DNA from: Candidatus Hydrogenedentota bacterium
GTDB lineage: Bacteria > Hydrogenedentota > Hydrogenedentia > Hydrogenedentales > SLHB01
Reading direction: 5' to 3'
NCBI GenBank assembly: GCA_035416745.1
Contig: DAOLNV010000049.1
Coordinates: 1-42,095, forward strand
DNA length: 42,095 nucleotides
Shown: in pieces, positions 7,830 through 16,452 of the stretch
How the letters are laid out: every line of letters begins with the position of its first letter
Numbering within the stretch: position 1 is the stretch's first letter
Position numbers and translations under genes: made by a program
The notes under the pieces: generated by a model
Told to the model about the DNA's origin: nothing
What the model saw: only the letters and a program-made list of their open reading frames with translations
Databases searched by the model: none

Positions 7830-8807
7830 ATGAACGTGACCATTACAGGGGCATCGGGGCATTTGGGGGCAAACCTTGTCCGCCGGCTTCTTCACGACGG
7901 GGAGAAGGTCACGGTTCTGGCATATGAGGATTCTCCTTCGCTGAAGGGCCTCGATATTCGCGAAATCCCGGGGAACGTGCTCGAGCCGGCTTCCCTCCGC
8001 GACGCCTTCGGGGGTGCGGATATCGTGTACCACCTGGCGGCCATGATCACGCTGCGCCGCACAAGCGATCCCGTGGCCCACCGGGTCAACGTCGAGGGCA
8101 CCCGCAACGTGGCCGCGGCATGCAGAGCCTGCAACGTGCAGCGGCTCGTGTATTTCAGCTCGATTCATGCCTATTCGTCGTATCCCCGCCGCGAGCCCAT
8201 TGACGAGAGCCGGCCATTGTGCATTCATGAGGATACACTGCCGTATGACCGATCGAAAGCCGCCGCGGAACAGCTCGTGCGTTCGGCCATCGACGACGGA
8301 CTGGACGCCGTAATACTCAATCCCACGGGAGTCATCGGTCCTCACGACTACGAGCCGTCCGCCATGGGGCGTGTCTTGATAGACCTGCGGGCGGGACGGT
8401 TTCCGGTTCTTTTGCGGGGAGGATTCAATTGGGTTGATGCACGAGACGTGGCGGATGCCGCTGTTCGCGCCGCGGGTCATGCCGCGGCCGGCGCACGGTA
8501 CATACTCGGCGGGACGTACGCCACCCTGGCCGACATCGCCGCGGAGATCGCGCGCACGACCCGCGCGCGCGTCCCGAAGCTCGAGTTGCCTCTCTGGGCG
8601 GCGTATGGAGGGGTGCCGTTTACGCTCCTGTGGGCGCGTCTTACCAAATCGAAACCGCGCATGACTCTGGCGTCGTTACGGGCTTTGCGCCATCACCGGC
8701 TCGTCAGCCATGAGAAAGCGAGCCGGGAACTCGGGTACGCGCCGCGGCCCCTCGAGAACACCATCTCCGATACCCTGGCGTGGTTCGACGCGCGCCAAGA
8801 AGCCTGA
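7830..8807 (+). CDS. NAD(P)-dependent sugar epimerase / dihydroflavonol reductase-like (extended SDR)
   Basis: A 325-residue extended short-chain dehydrogenase/reductase. The Rossmann nucleotide-binding motif TGASGHLGANLVRRLL is at the N-terminus, followed by the ADIVYHLAAM block. The catalytic YxxxK appears as YDRSK, and an earlier FSSIHAY supplies the upstream Ser. ILNPTGVIGPHD and the later WVDARDVADAAVRA block are typical of HpnA-like and dihydroflavonol-4-reductase-like members, which act on nucleotide sugars or polyisoprenoid-linked sugars. The exact substrate is not clear. ATG at 7830 is chosen because the Rossmann strand starts right after it and GGAG lies about 12 bases upstream. It is divergent from the esterase and convergent with the lipoprotein gene. 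Confidence 0.88.
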   Translation: MNVTITGASGHLGANLVRRLLHDGEKVTVLAYEDSPSLKGLDIREIPGNVLEPASLRDAFGGADIVYHLAAMITLRRTSDPVAHRVNVEGTRNVAAACRACNVQRLVYFSSIHAYSSYPRREPIDESRPLCIHEDTLPYDRSKAAAEQLVRSAIDDGLDAVILNPTGVIGPHDYEPSAMGRVLIDLRAGRFPVLLRGGFNWVDARDVADAAVRAAGHAAAGARYILGGTYATLADIAAEIARTTRARVPKLELPLWAAYGGVPFTLLWARLTKSKPRMTLASLRALRHHRLVSHEKASRELGYAPRPLENTISDTLAWFDARQEA

Positions 8808-8815
8808 CGGGCGGG

Positions 8816-8830
8816 CCCGGCCTGGCCGGG
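8816..8830. terminator. Hairpin between convergent genes
   Basis: A G+C-only stem of six pairs with a 3-base loop (arms 8816-8821 and 8825-8830), placed just after the epimerase stop and just before the lipoprotein stop on the other strand. Suited to act as a bidirectional terminator, but no T-run follows on either side. Confidence 0.35.
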
Positions 8831-8833
8831 AGT

Positions 8834-9511
8834 TCACGAAACCGGCGCGGGCCCAGGCTCGGATTCGGGTTCCCACTCGGCCCCCACAAGCAGCGCCAGA
8901 AAACGGTTGGCGGCCGACGCGCGCGGAACGGCATGAAGGGCCTGGAACGACACGATGCAGCCGTCAACGTTGAAGAATCCCTGCAGCAGGTAAGGGTATT
9001 TCCCCGGCTCGGGTGATGAATCCTCGAGCGTGAGGTACATGCCGCGGACATTCTCAAGCTCGAACTCGAGGGGGACGGCTTCGGCCGCGGCTGCCGGGCC
9101 AGGCAAACCAGTTTTCCAGCGCGCGAGTTCCTCCCCGAACCACGAGTCGCTTCCAAATCCCGGCATCATGCCCGGTTCACCCAGGATGGTCACGGTGATG
9201 ATGTACGGTTGGGGCTCCGATGCTTCGAACCGTAGCGAAGCGGCACCGGCCACCCCCGGATCGGACGGTTTCGCCTCCATACCCTCGGGTAGCGGAATAT
9301 TGAGCGTCCCCCGGTGCGGAACGGCCAAGGGGATTTTCTGTGCTTGCGCGGGTTCCGCGGCGGGTTTGCCATCCGGGCCCGGCGCTGCGCTTGTCACGAC
9401 GGACTCTCGCGGTGCGGGCTTGACAGTATGCCCCGGCGTTTTCTCGCATCCCGCCGCCGCGAGGAAAGCGAGGGCCGCCGCCAGCGCAATGACAAGCCCA
9501 GCCTTTCGCAT
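8834..9511 (-). CDS. Hypothetical lipoprotein
   Basis: A 225-residue protein with a lipoprotein signal: a basic start, a hydrophobic stretch and a lipobox LAAAGC with the lipidated Cys at residue 22. A Pro/Ala-rich linker of about 45 residues follows. The remaining domain (starting near PLAVPHRGTLNIPLPEGMEA) contains alternating beta-like segments and ends acidic. I do not recognise a family. It follows the YqeY gene by about 20 bases and probably shares its transcript. ATG at 9511 is used; a GTG immediately upstream (9514) is the alternative and AAGGA sits in range of both. Confidence 0.75.
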   Translation of the reverse strand: MRKAGLVIALAAALAFLAAAGCEKTPGHTVKPAPRESVVTSAAPGPDGKPAAEPAQAQKIPLAVPHRGTLNIPLPEGMEAKPSDPGVAGAASLRFEASEPQPYIITVTILGEPGMMPGFGSDSWFGEELARWKTGLPGPAAAAEAVPLEFELENVRGMYLTLEDSSPEPGKYPYLLQGFFNVDGCIVSFQALHAVPRASAANRFLALLVGAEWEPESEPGPAPVS

Positions 9512-9531
9512 CACGTATTTCCTTGCGCCTG

Positions 9532-9972
9532 CTATGCGCCAAGCACCTTCCGGCAGACGTCGTTCAGAACCTTGCCGTCGGCCGCTTCCCCCAATTCCTT
9601 CTTCAGGATACCCGTGAGCTTGCCCGCATGATTGATGTCGGGGTGGTCCGCCAGGTAAGCGCGCACCCTCGCCTCGAGTTCGCCGGCACTCAACTGTCGC
9701 GGCAAGAACTCCTCGATGACGGCAATCTCGCGCTCGGTTGCCGCGGTTTCCACCTCCTTGCCGTGCTCACGCAATACATCGATGGTCTGTTGACGTTTAC
9801 GAATCTCCGAACGCAATGCGGTCATTGCATCCTCATCGGACACGGCCTTGCCGGTTTCCTTCTCTTTCAGCATGACGGCGGCCTTCAACATGCGCAGGCA
9901 CTCGAGGCGCTCCATGTTCTTGTTTTTCATGGCCGACTTCATCTCGTCCTGGATGCGTTCCTTGATGGTCAT
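9532..9972 (-). CDS. GatB/YqeY domain protein
   Basis: A 146-residue cytoplasmic protein matching the stand-alone YqeY family in length and order. It has an N-terminal helical part (TIKERIQDEMKSAMKNKN, then LRMLKAAVMLKEKETGK) and a middle block AATEREIAVIEEFLPRQLS. The C-terminal part carries the YqeY-type HAGKLTGILKKELGEAADGKVLNDVCRKVL. YqeY resembles the tail domain of the GatB amidotransferase subunit that contacts tRNA; its cellular role is unsettled. ATG at 9972 starts the conserved region; an upstream ATG (9996) would add eight unconserved residues. AAGGA lies upstream. A candidate promoter is at 10057-10085. Confidence 0.9.
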   Translation of the reverse strand: MTIKERIQDEMKSAMKNKNMERLECLRMLKAAVMLKEKETGKAVSDEDAMTALRSEIRKRQQTIDVLREHGKEVETAATEREIAVIEEFLPRQLSAGELEARVRAYLADHPDINHAGKLTGILKKELGEAADGKVLNDVCRKVLGA

Positions 9973-10056
9973 CCGCGTGTTCCTTTTTCCTGGCAAACGG
10001 CACGGGGCTCTCTACGGCGCCGCCGCGTTGCGTCAGAAACATCCTTAACCAAATCC

Positions 10057-10085
10057 AATCTAGCGCGTGCGTTTCAGAATTGCAA
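10057..10085 (-). promoter_or_regulatory. Weak candidate promoter of the YqeY-lipoprotein pair
   Basis: On the minus strand TTGCAA (10080-10085), 17 bases, TAGATT (10057-10062); each hexamer matches 4/6 of consensus. The leader to the ATG at 9972 would be about 80 bases. Confidence 0.35.
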
Positions 10086-10266
10086 CGGTACGCGAGATTG
10101 GGGACCGCCAAGCGGGCGGACGGCTCCAAACCCGCGGCCGGGAAGGCGAAGAAGGAGGAGCCAGAAAGAACTCTGAAAGGGCGCTCTGCGTCCATGAAGA
10201 GCATGAGCGCTTTCCAGCTCGCCCCTTCAGGGGTCCTGGGATTTGGGGTTTCGGCTCCCCGGGGCG

Positions 10267-10287
10267 CGGCACGCGGGGCGCGTGCCG
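10267..10287 (-). terminator. Hairpin downstream of the ThuA-like gene
   Basis: A perfect nine-pair G+C-rich stem (10267-10275 with 10279-10287) and a GGG loop, about 40 bases beyond the stop of the ThuA-like gene. There is no U-run, so an intrinsic terminator is only possible. Confidence 0.4.
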
Positions 10288-10327
10288 GCCTCTGGACAGC
10301 GTCTCGTCCGGGCCTTGAGCCTCTTGC

Positions 10328-11200
10328 CTAGTGGCCGGGGGTTTCGGCCGATTTCGCGGCCGGGACGGCCTGTTTGTAGTTGGGTTGGGCCTGTGGGTCG
10401 TCAGTGCTCATGAGCCAGTGGACAGCATCGACAATGGACTGCTTGAACCGCTCGCTTTCCCAGACGTCCTCCCGGTGGCCCAATGCGGTGAAGTATACGC
10501 GGCCCTTTTCGATGGTCCGCACCCAGACGACGGGGTAAGGCTCGATGTTGTACATTTCCTGTTTTGCGCGTTCCGGGCCAGGGTCCATGAGGGCGAGTAC
10601 GTGGATGGCGTCCTCGTTGAACTTGCGGAAGCAATACCATTCCTCGTTGAGCTCCAGGCCGTCGGGGATGTGGGCCATGACCGGGTGGTTGGGGTCGACG
10701 GCTTTCACCTTGCCCACGAACTGTTTGCCGTGGCCCATGAATTCGGCGCCGATCATGGCGATGTACGGAGTAACGTCCTCTCCCTCGCCGCGAAACGTGT
10801 CCGTGGCCGAGTGGAATCCGAGAAAGCGGCCGCCGTTTTCGAGCCACTGGATCAGCTCAGCCTGGCCGTTGGGCCCCATCACCGGCGTGCCGGTCTTGTT
10901 GGGCTTTGTCAGGTCCCCCTGGGTATAAAACATGACGATGTCGTAGTTCTTGAGGTTTTCGGCGTTGATGGTGCTGGCGTCGTAGGTCACCGTGAGCTTG
11001 GCGCCCATCGCATCGAGAAGGGGGCGTAATACCTGCTCCGCCAGGCATGGTTTGTCGCCCTGCGCGACCGTTGGGCCGTGAGCAAAGGCCTCCGAAGTGA
11101 CCAGGAAGAGAACGTTTTTCGGTGCGGGGCTTTCCCCGGCGAATGAGAGTGAACAACCCAGGACAACAAGGGCAGCAACAAATGCATTCCGCGCGGCCAT
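10328..11200 (-). CDS. Exported ThuA-like domain protein
   Basis: A 290-residue protein with an N-terminal export signal (FVAALVVLGCSLSFAG); VLGC could serve as a lipobox, otherwise cleavage is likely after SFA. The mature part is a ThuA-like, class-I-glutamine-amidotransferase-like fold: KNVLFLVTSEAF, then NYDIVMFYTQGDL, IQWLENGGRFLGFHSATDTF, and later PVVWVRTIEKGRVYFTALGHRED, a characteristic C-terminal block. ThuA of rhizobia is linked to trehalose utilisation, but exported versions like this are mostly found in multi-gene sugar or glycoside catabolism sets and their chemistry is not settled. ATG at 11200 has a strong GGAAGGAG. It stands alone between YqeY and HDOD on the same strand. Confidence 0.85.
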   Translation of the reverse strand: MAARNAFVAALVVLGCSLSFAGESPAPKNVLFLVTSEAFAHGPTVAQGDKPCLAEQVLRPLLDAMGAKLTVTYDASTINAENLKNYDIVMFYTQGDLTKPNKTGTPVMGPNGQAELIQWLENGGRFLGFHSATDTFRGEGEDVTPYIAMIGAEFMGHGKQFVGKVKAVDPNHPVMAHIPDGLELNEEWYCFRKFNEDAIHVLALMDPGPERAKQEMYNIEPYPVVWVRTIEKGRVYFTALGHREDVWESERFKQSIVDAVHWLMSTDDPQAQPNYKQAVPAAKSAETPGH

Positions 11201-11316
11201 GACATTTCTCCTTCCGGACCTGCGGGGCATGGTTTCAAGATACGGCCCCGCACCCGACGTTGCACAATCGGCTTCTATCTGCACCCAGGCCCGCTCCGCT
11301 GGGAACAGGCCAAGAA

Positions 11317-12171
11317 TCAACTCAGCGCGCCCATCGCCACGGCGCCCAGCAGGCCCCGCTGTTTTTCGAGCCGCTCCTGAATACGCGTCATCAGCGTTTC
11401 ATCCAGAGGGAGGCGTTCGAGTGTTTCCGGATGGGGCGGCAGGGCCTGCGGCTGGTCGTTCAGTGCCCCGATCCCCATCATGTTGACCAGGGTGTTGGCA
11501 AGGTGCGTGGCATGAGGCAGTATCGGATCCCCCGGCACGTCGAGCGGGCGGTGATGTCCGCCGATGCTTTCGACCAACTCGCGGGGAAGGTTCCACCGTT
11601 CGGCCACCCATGCGCCGACTTCGCAGTGCGTGACGCCTGCGAAGACTTCGTATTCGGCCTCGTACACAGAACATCCTGACGTTTCAACAAGGTTGATGAC
11701 GCGAACTGCGTCCTCCTGGAAATACTGCGCGATCACGGCCTTGCCGATGTCGTGCAACAATCCCGCCAAGTGGGCCCCGGCGATCTCGGGATGTTGCCGG
11801 CGAAAATGCTGTTCCATGGTGCCTGCCGCAAGGGAACACGCCAAGCTGTGGCGCCAGAGGTTATGGAGTGAGCGCACTTGTGCCGGGCTCTTGCCGAACA
11901 GGTTGATGACGGAGATGGTGAGCGCCAGACGCTCGATCTCGTTGAAACCCAGAATGACGACGGCTTCAGGAATGCTTCGAATGGACCTCGGAAAACCATA
12001 AAAACTGGAATTCACCACGCGAAGCACGCGCATGGCGAGGGCTTGGTCTCTTGCAATTTCGTCGGCAAGGTCGAGCGCGGTCGTGCTTTCATCCTGCACA
12101 ACGCTGATGATCCGGGCCAAAACGTCGGGCAACGTTGCGATTTCGGTAATCGCGTCTACGCGGTCTCGCAT
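11317..12171 (-). CDS. HDOD domain protein
   Basis: A 284-residue cytoplasmic protein that is essentially one HDOD domain, an HD-related output domain common in bacterial signalling. Typical landmarks: ITEIATLPDVLARIISVVQDE at the start, IARDQALAMRVLRVVNSSFYG, and SIPEAVVILGFNEIERLALT. The partly retained HD-like pair is in LAGLLHDIGKAVIAQYF, followed by VTHCEVGAWVAERWNLPRELVESIGGHH. HDOD proteins usually act as regulators or scaffolds; whether this one keeps hydrolase activity is unclear, although HD and HH pairs are present. ATG at 12171 with AGGGAGGA upstream; extra upstream codons to 12222 are not family-like. A consensus sigma-70 promoter is present at 12259-12287. Confidence 0.9.
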   Translation of the reverse strand: MRDRVDAITEIATLPDVLARIISVVQDESTTALDLADEIARDQALAMRVLRVVNSSFYGFPRSIRSIPEAVVILGFNEIERLALTISVINLFGKSPAQVRSLHNLWRHSLACSLAAGTMEQHFRRQHPEIAGAHLAGLLHDIGKAVIAQYFQEDAVRVINLVETSGCSVYEAEYEVFAGVTHCEVGAWVAERWNLPRELVESIGGHHRPLDVPGDPILPHATHLANTLVNMMGIGALNDQPQALPPHPETLERLPLDETLMTRIQERLEKQRGLLGAVAMGALS

Positions 12172-12258
12172 GGAGTTCCTCCCTGCTCCCCAGGGATTTT
12201 GAACGACCCGGCTCAGAGGCACCTCAAGAAACGCTCCGAGAAGAATGCCAAGTAGTGA

Positions 12259-12287
12259 AATTATAAAGGCTTATCAGGATGCTGTCA
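12259..12287 (-). promoter_or_regulatory. Consensus sigma-70 promoter of the HDOD gene
   Basis: On the minus strand TTGACA (12282-12287), a 17-base spacer and TATAAT (12259-12264): both hexamers are perfect. The transcript would start near 12252 and give a leader of about 80 bases to the HDOD ATG. Confidence 0.75.
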
Positions 12288-12447
12288 ACCGGCAGGCTTG
12301 CGCGGGGGCCGAGCGCATGCGGGCGCGGGCGCGCCCCCACCGCGACGGCATGGGCCACGTTGTGCACGACGCACAGTACGGTAGAGAACAATCGGTCCCG
12401 TTCCCGCCGCATCTTGCAGCGGGGAATGGCGCATTCGCTCCCGGCAT

Positions 12448-14619
12448 TCAATCCGCGCAACAATACTGATGGTAATGGTCTCGGCGGCGTTTAGTCAGAC
12501 CGTTGAGCACCGCGCCGGCGATGTTGGCGTTGGCCGTCTCGAGGAATTTCTTGGCCCGTGTGACGGTTTCCCGCCGCGCGTACCTGGGCGAGAGCACCAG
12601 CACCACGGTATCGACGCATTTTGCCAGCAGCACCGGGTCCGTGACGACGAGGATGGACGGGGCGTCGCACAGCACCAGATCGAATTCTTCGCGCAAGTCG
12701 CGCATGAGCTGGCGCATCTTGTCCGAGCCGATAAGTTCGGAGGGATTAGGCGGGGTTTGCCCGCTCGGGGCCATCCACAGGTTCTCGATACGAGTTGGGC
12801 GGATGATCGCGTGGGGGTCAAGCTCTTCGCGGAGCAGGTCCGCCAAACCGGGTCTGTCTTCCATCCCGAGGACGCGGTGCACATTGGGGCGGCGCAGGTC
12901 GGCGTCGACAAGAAGGACCCGCAACCCGCTTTCCGCGAACGTGACGGCCATGTTGATGGCGGTGGTTGTCTTGCCCTCGGCGGGCAGGGCGCTGGTCACG
13001 AGGACGGTCCGCGGCTTCCGCTGAATCGTGGCCAACTGAAACCGTGTACGCAGCGCACGGTACGCTTCAGCTCCCGGGGATTTCGGAGCGTGCAGCGAGG
13101 CGATGAACGTGTCCGATTCATCTTCTTCGGCGTCTGGCGCTTTCCTGCCTGCCCGGCGTCTTCTGTCGACGCGGCTGCAGGGGATAGTGCCGATGACGTC
13201 GAGGCCGAGGTGTTCCGTCACGTCCTGGGCGGTTTTGAAGGAGGCATCGTTCATCTTGAGGAGCAAGGCCGCGCCGATGCCGGCGAGCAGACCGGCCGCG
13301 GCGCCGGCGGCGATGATGGCGGCAAGGTTTATGTTTTTCGTGCGCATCGAGTGCACGCGCACGGGCGTCCGCCGCGACAACCCGCACTCACCGCGGTCCA
13401 GCGCCGCGCGTATCTTCGATTCGGTGTTTCGCAGTGTGTCAAACTCGCCCCGGCTGTTTTCGAGCGCGCCTGCCATCTGCTGGACTTCAGGGTTGGGCCC
13501 CGCAGGTTCGGTGAGGTCCCCGGGGGGCTGTTCCATCAACGTTTGGATGGCAGCCATGCGGGTATCGAGTGCAATGATCTCGAGTTCAAGCTGACGGTAC
13601 TGGTGGGTGAGGCCGTAGAGCTTCCGTTCGGTCTCGCTGCCGGCCTCGCTTCCGTAACCGAGTTGTTCCGTTGCCTCCAGAATCTCGCGCTTCCTGTCCG
13701 TGACCTGGTCGAACAACTCGAGGCAGGCCAACCGATCGTCGGGACGCAGAATAGCCAGGTTGAGCTCTTCGGCGACCAGTTTGTCCATCTCTTTGAGCGA
13801 GTCTGCGACGGCGCCGTCGGCGGTCTGTCGCAAGGGCTGCGGCAATTCGATGCCGTCGCTTTGGAATTGCGTTTTGAGGCGTTCCATGCGCGCCATGAAT
13901 TGTTCTCGCGCGGCCTGGGTCTTGGCAAGCTCTTCGTTCAGGGTATCCGGCCGCGCGGCATTCTCGTCATACTGCGGGGCCGCTGCGGTCACGCCAGACT
14001 GCCGTTCCTCGCGCTCGTGTTCCTCGATTTCGCGCCCGGTGCGCTCGAGTTGGCCTTGTACCAGCGCGAGTCTCTCGCGGCCCGTTTCGAGCTGCTCCTT
14101 GCGAACGTTCTGGATCAGCGCGCGCGCGGCGAACTCGGCAATGCCGGCGGCGTCGCGTTCGTTCTGCCGCGTGCAGGTCACGGAAACCGCATTTGTTGTG
14201 CCGTCGAATTCAATCCTGAGCGATTTCGAGACGTCATCGGCTGCGGTCTGGTATTCTTCGGCGGTGGCGAGCCGGTTCCAGGCTTCGCCGTCGATCATGT
14301 CGCGGCATACCAGGGCTCTCACGACATCCGGCGCGATCATGTGCGGGTTCTGATTGACGGTTTGGGAGCGCGGAGCCGAAATTGGATTCAGGGGAAGCGT
14401 CTCCCACACCGGCGGCTGGACAGAAAACTCTGTTTCCGCCACGTACACCGTCAGGCGGCTGTATAGAATCGCTCCGAACGCGCCAGACAGCAGCGCGCCC
14501 AGAACGGTGGCCACAAACACGATGTACCACCGCCCGCGGAGAACATTCTGAATGAACCCGCGGGTGTTCCCGTCTCGCCGGCGAATCTGTTTGTTGATGT
14601 CGGATGCGGAACTCGCCAT
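12448..14619 (-). CDS. Wzc/CapAB-type polysaccharide co-polymerase and tyrosine autokinase
   Basis: A 723-residue inner-membrane protein that controls exopolysaccharide chain length and export through cycles of tyrosine phosphorylation. A first membrane helix is near residues 32-54 (YIVFVATVLGALLSGAFGAILYS), followed by a large periplasmic part with long coiled-coil stretches (GumC/Wzz type) and a second membrane helix near 425-447. The cytoplasmic C-terminal BY-kinase has Walker A (PAEGKTTTAINMA, near 545), Walker A' (VLLVDADLRRPN, near 573) and Walker B (DLVLCDAPSILVV, near 648). Odd: the tail HYHQYCCAD has only two tyrosines, not the usual cluster. It starts 7 bases after the TPR gene and is last in the ExeA-TPR-kinase run. 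Confidence 0.92.
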   Translation of the reverse strand: MASSASDINKQIRRRDGNTRGFIQNVLRGRWYIVFVATVLGALLSGAFGAILYSRLTVYVAETEFSVQPPVWETLPLNPISAPRSQTVNQNPHMIAPDVVRALVCRDMIDGEAWNRLATAEEYQTAADDVSKSLRIEFDGTTNAVSVTCTRQNERDAAGIAEFAARALIQNVRKEQLETGRERLALVQGQLERTGREIEEHEREERQSGVTAAAPQYDENAARPDTLNEELAKTQAAREQFMARMERLKTQFQSDGIELPQPLRQTADGAVADSLKEMDKLVAEELNLAILRPDDRLACLELFDQVTDRKREILEATEQLGYGSEAGSETERKLYGLTHQYRQLELEIIALDTRMAAIQTLMEQPPGDLTEPAGPNPEVQQMAGALENSRGEFDTLRNTESKIRAALDRGECGLSRRTPVRVHSMRTKNINLAAIIAAGAAAGLLAGIGAALLLKMNDASFKTAQDVTEHLGLDVIGTIPCSRVDRRRRAGRKAPDAEEDESDTFIASLHAPKSPGAEAYRALRTRFQLATIQRKPRTVLVTSALPAEGKTTTAINMAVTFAESGLRVLLVDADLRRPNVHRVLGMEDRPGLADLLREELDPHAIIRPTRIENLWMAPSGQTPPNPSELIGSDKMRQLMRDLREEFDLVLCDAPSILVVTDPVLLAKCVDTVVLVLSPRYARRETVTRAKKFLETANANIAGAVLNGLTKRRRDHYHQYCCAD

Positions 14620-14626
14620 GTGGTGA

Positions 14627-16375
14627 TTACCCGGCGCCCTTGTTGGGCGGGGCCGTTTCCTGTTTGGATTGTTGCGGCGCCCACGCCTTCAGCTTGGATT
14701 CCAACAACGCGATTCGCTGCCGCAGCTCATCCTCGCGGAGCATATCGAGCCCCGGCACGTCAGCGGCAAGCCGCCAGTGTTGCAGCGCCGTTTCGAGATA
14801 CTCGCGCCGGGCCTCCGGGATTTCCGAGTATTCGGCGAGTTTCTCGTACATGAGGCTGATCTCGCTGTAATCCTGGTCCGGCGTGCAATTGCCGTCAAGG
14901 CGTGCCGCCTGCAGAGAGGCTTCTCGGGCCATGTCATACTCGCCCAGTCTGGCGTGGGCACGTGCGAGGGTCCGCAAGGCGGCCAATGCGCCGCCCGGAT
15001 CGCGCAAGAGCAGTTCCGGGTCGCGCAACGTTTCGATGGCCCGTTTCGGCTGGCCGAGTTTGAAGCAGATGATGCCGAGCATCGTTTTCGCCCGGGCGGT
15101 TTTCGCATGGCCCGGAAACTCTTTCTGGAACTGCTCGAGCAACCGCAAGGCCGCTTGTCCGGCCTCCTTGGCGCCGGCTGCGTTGTTGCCTGCCGCGAAC
15201 GCGCTGGACGCGGCTGCGAACAAGGCCTCGGCCCGGTCAGGAACGCTTGCCGGCAACGCTTGCGCTACGCGTTCGTATTGCTCCATTGCCGCCTCGTATT
15301 CGCCGCGGGAGACGGACCGGCTCGCTTGGGAAAGCAGAGCCTCCGGGCTGTTGAGCCGTTGCCGCGCGAAGACCCACGCTTCGTACCCGCCCAGAGCCAG
15401 TGCGCCCAGGACCGCCAATGCGATGACATAACGGGTGAAGCGGCCCGGCCGCGTGGCGGCGGGGCGGGATTCCCGGAGGGGCTGTGCGGGAACATCGGCG
15501 TGGCCGAGCGGCTCCGGCTCTATGCGAGCGGATTGTTTCGCAGCGGGGACGACATCCGGGGGAGCTTTCGGGACCTGCGGGGAAACCGCCTCGCCGCGAG
15601 TGTCTTCCGCCTTGATATCATCATCTTCTTCGCCGTAACGCGGCTGGGACTCCAATTCCTCGAGCAGCGCCTGGGCTTTTGCCAGCTCGGGCGGGTCTTG
15701 TTTCTTGAAATCGGGTTCTCGCGAAGGTGCGCGGTCGAACGAACCAGCATCCGCGGGGCCTTCCGGGCACTCGCTGGCTTGTTCGGGTTCGGTACGGGGA
15801 GCCCGCTGGGCAGGGGAAGGCGGGGTGTCCGGGATGCCGTCAGAATCGGCCTGCTCGCCGACCACGATGATATCTTCCGTGCCGAATGAAGGGCCGGCGC
15901 CGGCGGCCCCGGAGGCTGGTTCCTTGGCCGCCTGCGAATGGGCGACGCCGCGCGACAGGTCCGTGATGATATCGCGCAATTCCTCGACAGGTGAAGGCTG
16001 GCCGACGCCGCTGATCACATCCGCCTCGTGCGGCATGTCCTCTTCGATGGCCCCGGGCGTCATGCCGGCGTCGACGTCTGCAATCCCTATTTCGTAGAAG
16101 CTCAAGGGCGGTTCGGGGGGCGTGGATTCATGTGCTGGTTCCGGGCGCAGGACACTGCCGGCCGTCTCCTCGCGGCCGCCGTAGGTCAAGCCGGACATTC
16201 GGATGAATTCTTCTTCGCTGGCTTGTTCCTCTTGGGGCAATCCGCTTTCGAGGCGCCTGTCGTTCAGGGCATCGAGGAATTCGTTGTCGATGCGTTGCAT
16301 CTCCTCGACAAGGCGCTCGTCGATGCCGTGCGGGGTCCGGTTTTCGGGTTCGTTGCTCGATGCCATGTCCGTCAT
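14627..16375 (-). CDS. Membrane-anchored TPR protein of the exopolysaccharide block
   Basis: A 582-residue protein. Residues 1 to about 310 are acidic, Pro/Glu-rich and probably disordered in the cytoplasm. A single membrane helix lies near residues 313-335 (YVIALAVLGALALGGYEAWVF). The C-terminal ~240 residues are helical TPR-like repeats (RGEYEAAMEQYERVAQ, LGIICFKLGQPKRAIET, ARAHARLGEYDMAREASLQAA) that should face the periplasm, ending in a Gln/Lys/Pro tail. TPR proteins are common scaffolds in exopolysaccharide and pilus machines; here it sits between an ExeA-like ATPase and a Wzc-type kinase and ends 7 bases before the latter. No enzymatic motif. The start may be ATG 16375 or 16366; neither has a decisive ribosome binding site. 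Confidence 0.78.
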   Translation of the reverse strand: MTDMASSNEPENRTPHGIDERLVEEMQRIDNEFLDALNDRRLESGLPQEEQASEEEFIRMSGLTYGGREETAGSVLRPEPAHESTPPEPPLSFYEIGIADVDAGMTPGAIEEDMPHEADVISGVGQPSPVEELRDIITDLSRGVAHSQAAKEPASGAAGAGPSFGTEDIIVVGEQADSDGIPDTPPSPAQRAPRTEPEQASECPEGPADAGSFDRAPSREPDFKKQDPPELAKAQALLEELESQPRYGEEDDDIKAEDTRGEAVSPQVPKAPPDVVPAAKQSARIEPEPLGHADVPAQPLRESRPAATRPGRFTRYVIALAVLGALALGGYEAWVFARQRLNSPEALLSQASRSVSRGEYEAAMEQYERVAQALPASVPDRAEALFAAASSAFAAGNNAAGAKEAGQAALRLLEQFQKEFPGHAKTARAKTMLGIICFKLGQPKRAIETLRDPELLLRDPGGALAALRTLARAHARLGEYDMAREASLQAARLDGNCTPDQDYSEISLMYEKLAEYSEIPEARREYLETALQHWRLAADVPGLDMLREDELRQRIALLESKLKAWAPQQSKQETAPPNKGAG

Positions 16376-16452
16376 CCTAGTACCCGAAGAGGTACGTGCC
16401 GGCCGGGGCCAGCAAGCGCTTCTGCATCATTCCCCACTCCCCTGCCGCGCTC

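Larger units (their letters stand above)
9973..10327. other. Intergenic region between ThuA-like and YqeY genes
   Basis: No convincing gene. It holds the candidate YqeY promoter (10057-10085, minus strand) and a terminator-like hairpin (10267-10287) beyond the ThuA-like gene. A short open frame at 10080-10331 (+) gives a basic, low-complexity product with no recognisable domain and was not called. I checked for a tRNA-like fold and did not see one. Confidence 0.4.

Noticed and set aside
10080..10331. Short open frame of 83 codons between the YqeY and ThuA-like genes
   Set aside because: Low-complexity Ala/Lys/Gly-rich product, no ribosome binding site and it runs over the ThuA stop.
12469..14466. 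A 665-codon open frame antisense to the Wzc-type kinase gene
   Set aside because: It runs opposite a clearly identified gene, its product is rich in Gly, Arg, His and Val with no recognisable domain, and such frames are normal in G+C-rich DNA.
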